A stretch of 23,899 bases of DNA, taken from the NCBI GenBank assembly GCA_903789505.1, contig CAIFEU010000001.1, forward strand, positions 43,950-67,848, given 5' to 3'. Position 1 is the stretch's first letter. Every line of letters begins with the position of its first letter. Below, one piece after another: positions 21,688 to 23,899 of the stretch. Both the position numbers and the translations under genes were made by a program. The notes under the pieces were generated by a model. The model made no database searches, was not told where the DNA came from, and worked only from the letters and a program-made list of their open reading frames with translations. The DNA is from an uncultured Coriobacteriales bacterium (GTDB taxonomy: Bacteria > Actinomycetota > Coriobacteriia > Coriobacteriales > UMGS124).

Positions 21688-23775
21688 CTAGTTGCCGGCC
21701 TTGGTCTTGATCTCGTCCGCAATCGCCTTCGGGACGGGCTCATACGAGGCGAACTGCATCGTATAGACGGCACGGCCCTGGGTGGTGCTGCGCAGGTCGG
21801 TCGCGTACCCGAACATCTCGCCCAGCGGAACCTTGGCGCGGATGACCTTGGCGTTCTTGCGGTCCTCCATGCCCTCAATCTTGCCGCGGCGGCTCGACAG
21901 GTTGCCCATGACATCGCCCATGTACTGCTCGGGGGTCGTGACCTCGACGTCCATGACGGGCTCGAGCAGGACCGGGTTGGAGCGGCGCAGCGCTTCCTTG
22001 ATGGCCATCGAACCAGCGATCTTGAAGGCGGCCTCGGAGGAGTCGACCTCGTGGTAGGAGCCGTCGATCAGCTCGACCTTGATGTCGACCGTCGGGTAGC
22101 CGGCGATGACGCCGGACTCCAGCGCCTCCTGGATGCCCTTGTCGACCGAGGGGATGAACTCCTTGGGGATGACGCCGCCGACAATGGAGTTGACGAACTC
22201 ATAGCCGGTGCCGGCGGGCTGGGGCTCCATGTTGATGACGCAGTGGCCGTACTGGCCATGGCCGCCCGTCTGGCGGACGAACTTGCCCTCGACGTTGCTG
22301 ACGGCCTTGCCCGCGGTCTCGCGATAGGCGACCTGGGGCTTGCCGACGTTGGCGTCGACCTTGAACTCGCGCATCAGGCGGTCGATGATGATCTCCAGGT
22401 GCAGCTCGCCCATGCCGGCGATGATCGTCTGACCGGTCTCGGGGTTGGTGTGCACCTTGAAGGTCGGGTCCTCCTCGGCGAGCTTCATGAGGCCGAGCTC
22501 GAGCTTGGTCTGCTCGTCCTTGCTCTTGGGCTCGACGGCGACGTCGATGACGGGCTCGGGGAAGTCCATCGACTCGAGCACGATCGGGTGGTTCTCGTCG
22601 CACAGCGTGTCGCCGGTGGTCGTGTTCTTGAGGCCGACGACGGCGACAATGTCGCCGGCGGAGCAGCTATCGCGATCGACGCGGTCGTTGGCGTTCATCT
22701 CAAGGATGCGGCCGATGCGCTCGCGGTTGTCCTTGGAGGAGTTGAGCGCATAGGAGCCGGCGTCAAGCTTACCCGAGTAGATGCGCAGGTAGGTGAGCTT
22801 GCCGACGTAGGGGTCGGTCATGATCTTGAACGCCAGGGCGCTCAGCGGCTCCTTATCGGAGGGCTTGCGCGTGATGTCCTCGCCCGTCTTGGGGTCGGTG
22901 CCGTGCGTGTCGGGCAGGTCGACCGGGCTCGGCAGGTAGTCGACGATACCGTCGAGCAGCTCCTGGATGCCCTTGTTCTTATAGGACGAGCCGACGAAGA
23001 CCGGGTGCAGCTTGCAGGCGATAGTGCCCTTGCGGATAGCCGCCTTGAGCTTGTCCACCGGAATCTCCTGGTCCTCGAGGACCATCTCCATGAGCTCGTC
23101 ATCGAAGTTGGCGGCCTCGTCGAGCAGCTCGGAGCGATGAAGGGCCGCGTCGTCGCGGAACTCCTCGGGGATGGCGTCCATCTTCTCAGGGAAGATCATG
23201 CCCTTGGCGTCTTCCTTGAAGTCCCATGCCTCCATCGTGACCAGGTCGATGAGGCCCCAGAAGTGGTCCTCCTCGCCCATCGGCATCTGGACGGCGATCG
23301 CCGGGGCATCGAGACGGTCGTGCATCGTCTCGATCGCGGCGAAGAAGTCGGCACCGACACGGTCATACTTGTTCATGTACGCGATGCGCGGCACGCCGTA
23401 GGTCTCGGCCTGACGCCACACGGTCTCGGACTGCGGCTGCACGCCGGCGACCGAGTCGAAGACGGCGACGGCGCCGTCGAGCACGCGCAGGGAGCGCTCG
23501 ACCTCGGCGGTGAAGTCGACGTGGCCGGGGGTGTCGATGATCTGGATGCGGTGGTCCTTCCAGTAGCAGGTCGTCGCCGCGGACGTGATGGTCACGCCGC
23601 GCTCCTGCTCCTGGACCATCCAGTCCATCGTCGCGGCGCCGTCGTGGACCTCGCCGATCTTGTGCGTCTTGCCCGTGTAGTACAGGATGCGCTCGGTCGT
23701 GGTGGTCTTGCCGGCGTCAATGTGGGCCATGATGCCGATGTTACGAGTATCGGCAAGAGTGAGTTTCTTGGCCAT
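21688..23775 (-). CDS. fusA: Elongation factor G
   Basis: EF-G is the GTPase that drives tRNA-mRNA translocation and, with RRF, ribosome recycling. The 695-residue product has the GTPase motifs G1 AHIDAGKTT (17-25), G2 RGVTIT (59-64), G3 DTPGH (81-85, with catalytic-site His85) and G4 NKYD (135-138, where NKMD is usual). These are followed by domain II, the domain III GMGELHLEI motif, domain IV (GHGQYGHCVI) and the C-terminal domain V (ERGKIEGM-like RRGKIEGMEDRKN). The length is standard. AAGGAG lies 11 bases before the ATG. It follows rpsG by 72 bases. Confidence 0.98.
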   Translation of the reverse strand: MAKKLTLADTRNIGIMAHIDAGKTTTTERILYYTGKTHKIGEVHDGAATMDWMVQEQERGVTITSAATTCYWKDHRIQIIDTPGHVDFTAEVERSLRVLDGAVAVFDSVAGVQPQSETVWRQAETYGVPRIAYMNKYDRVGADFFAAIETMHDRLDAPAIAVQMPMGEEDHFWGLIDLVTMEAWDFKEDAKGMIFPEKMDAIPEEFRDDAALHRSELLDEAANFDDELMEMVLEDQEIPVDKLKAAIRKGTIACKLHPVFVGSSYKNKGIQELLDGIVDYLPSPVDLPDTHGTDPKTGEDITRKPSDKEPLSALAFKIMTDPYVGKLTYLRIYSGKLDAGSYALNSSKDNRERIGRILEMNANDRVDRDSCSAGDIVAVVGLKNTTTGDTLCDENHPIVLESMDFPEPVIDVAVEPKSKDEQTKLELGLMKLAEEDPTFKVHTNPETGQTIIAGMGELHLEIIIDRLMREFKVDANVGKPQVAYRETAGKAVSNVEGKFVRQTGGHGQYGHCVINMEPQPAGTGYEFVNSIVGGVIPKEFIPSVDKGIQEALESGVIAGYPTVDIKVELIDGSYHEVDSSEAAFKIAGSMAIKEALRRSNPVLLEPVMDVEVTTPEQYMGDVMGNLSSRRGKIEGMEDRKNAKVIRAKVPLGEMFGYATDLRSTTQGRAVYTMQFASYEPVPKAIADEIKTKAGN

Positions 23776-23847
23776 GCTTGATTTGACTCCTTATCGGTAA
23801 TCGTCCCCTCCCACGCGCCGCTCGATGAGGGTGCGCAGGGTCGGCGA

Positions 23848-23899
23848 CTAGAAGCGGTAGTGCGAGAACGCGCGGTTGGACTCGGCCATCTTATAGAGG
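23848..23899 (-). CDS. rpsG: 30S ribosomal protein S7, 3' end only
   Basis: Only the last 16 codons and the TAG stop lie in the window; they read LYKMAESNRAFSHYRF, the typical C terminus of S7 (MAEANRAFAHYR in relatives). Its place directly upstream of fusA fits the str operon. The rest of the gene and presumably rpsL lie beyond the window edge. Confidence 0.9.
   Translation of the reverse strand, partial: LYKMAESNRAFSHYRF

Noticed and set aside
21682..23781. Long plus-strand open frame (699 codons) opposite fusA
   Set aside because: It mirrors fusA codon for codon. High GC and scarce TTA/CTA/TCA codons in fusA leave the opposite strand free of stops; the product is low-complexity Asp/Gly/Leu/Val-rich with no recognisable domain.

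Overview
The window is GC-rich and every supported gene lies on the minus strand. Read in transcription order, from high to low coordinate, it is the str / S10 / spc / alpha ribosomal supercluster: the 3' end of rpsG, fusA, rpsJ, rplC, rplD, rplW, rplB, rpsS, rplV, rpsC, rplP, rpmC, rpsQ, rplN, rplX, rplE, rpsZ, rpsH, rplF, rplR, rpsE, rpmD, rplO, secY, adk, map, infA, rpmJ, rpsM, rpsK, rpsD, rpoA and rplQ. A rho-independent terminator follows, then a fused ECF-transporter ATPase (ecfA), ecfT, truA and dapL. The secY-adk-map-infA-rpmJ run, the four-cysteine S14 and the rplQ-ecf-truA tail are Gram-positive traits. With the high GC this suggests a high-GC Gram-positive, and I lean towards Coriobacteriia (Olsenella/Atopobium-like). 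That placement is inferred from style and gene order, not from a search.

Region by region: 21.3-23.9 kb holds the rpsG tail and fusA, with no tuf before rpsJ. 16.4-21.6 kb is the S10 segment. 10.4-16.1 kb is the spc segment, ending in the translocon gene secY. 8.4-10.3 kb holds adk, map and infA. 5.05-8.1 kb is the alpha segment (rpmJ to rplQ). 0.15-4.9 kb holds ecfAT, truA and dapL. The first ~96 bases are almost pure G/C low-complexity sequence and look like a contig-end artefact. No gap between genes exceeds 300 bases; the longest are 8134-8377 (244 nt) and 8600-8825 (226 nt).

Functionally the window builds the ribosome (21 complete r-protein genes plus part of S7), drives translocation and initiation (EF-G, IF-1), makes the RNA polymerase alpha subunit, exports proteins (SecY), trims N-terminal Met (Map), supplies adenylate balance (Adk), energises vitamin/metal uptake (EcfA/EcfT), modifies tRNA (TruA) and makes a lysine/cell-wall precursor (DapL).

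The least ordinary features are these. Several intergenic spacers that are usually short (rpsJ-rplC, rplW-rplB, rplX-rplE, rpsQ-rplN, secY-adk, map-infA, infA-rpmJ) are long and carry strong inverted repeats, some next to promoter-like or U-tract-like sequence. The map gene is split by an apparent one-base deletion. L17 has a ~65-residue Ala/Glu-rich tail. The two ECF ATPases are fused. I found no clearly new multi-gene system; the punctuated supercluster with structured leaders is the best candidate for undescribed regulation.
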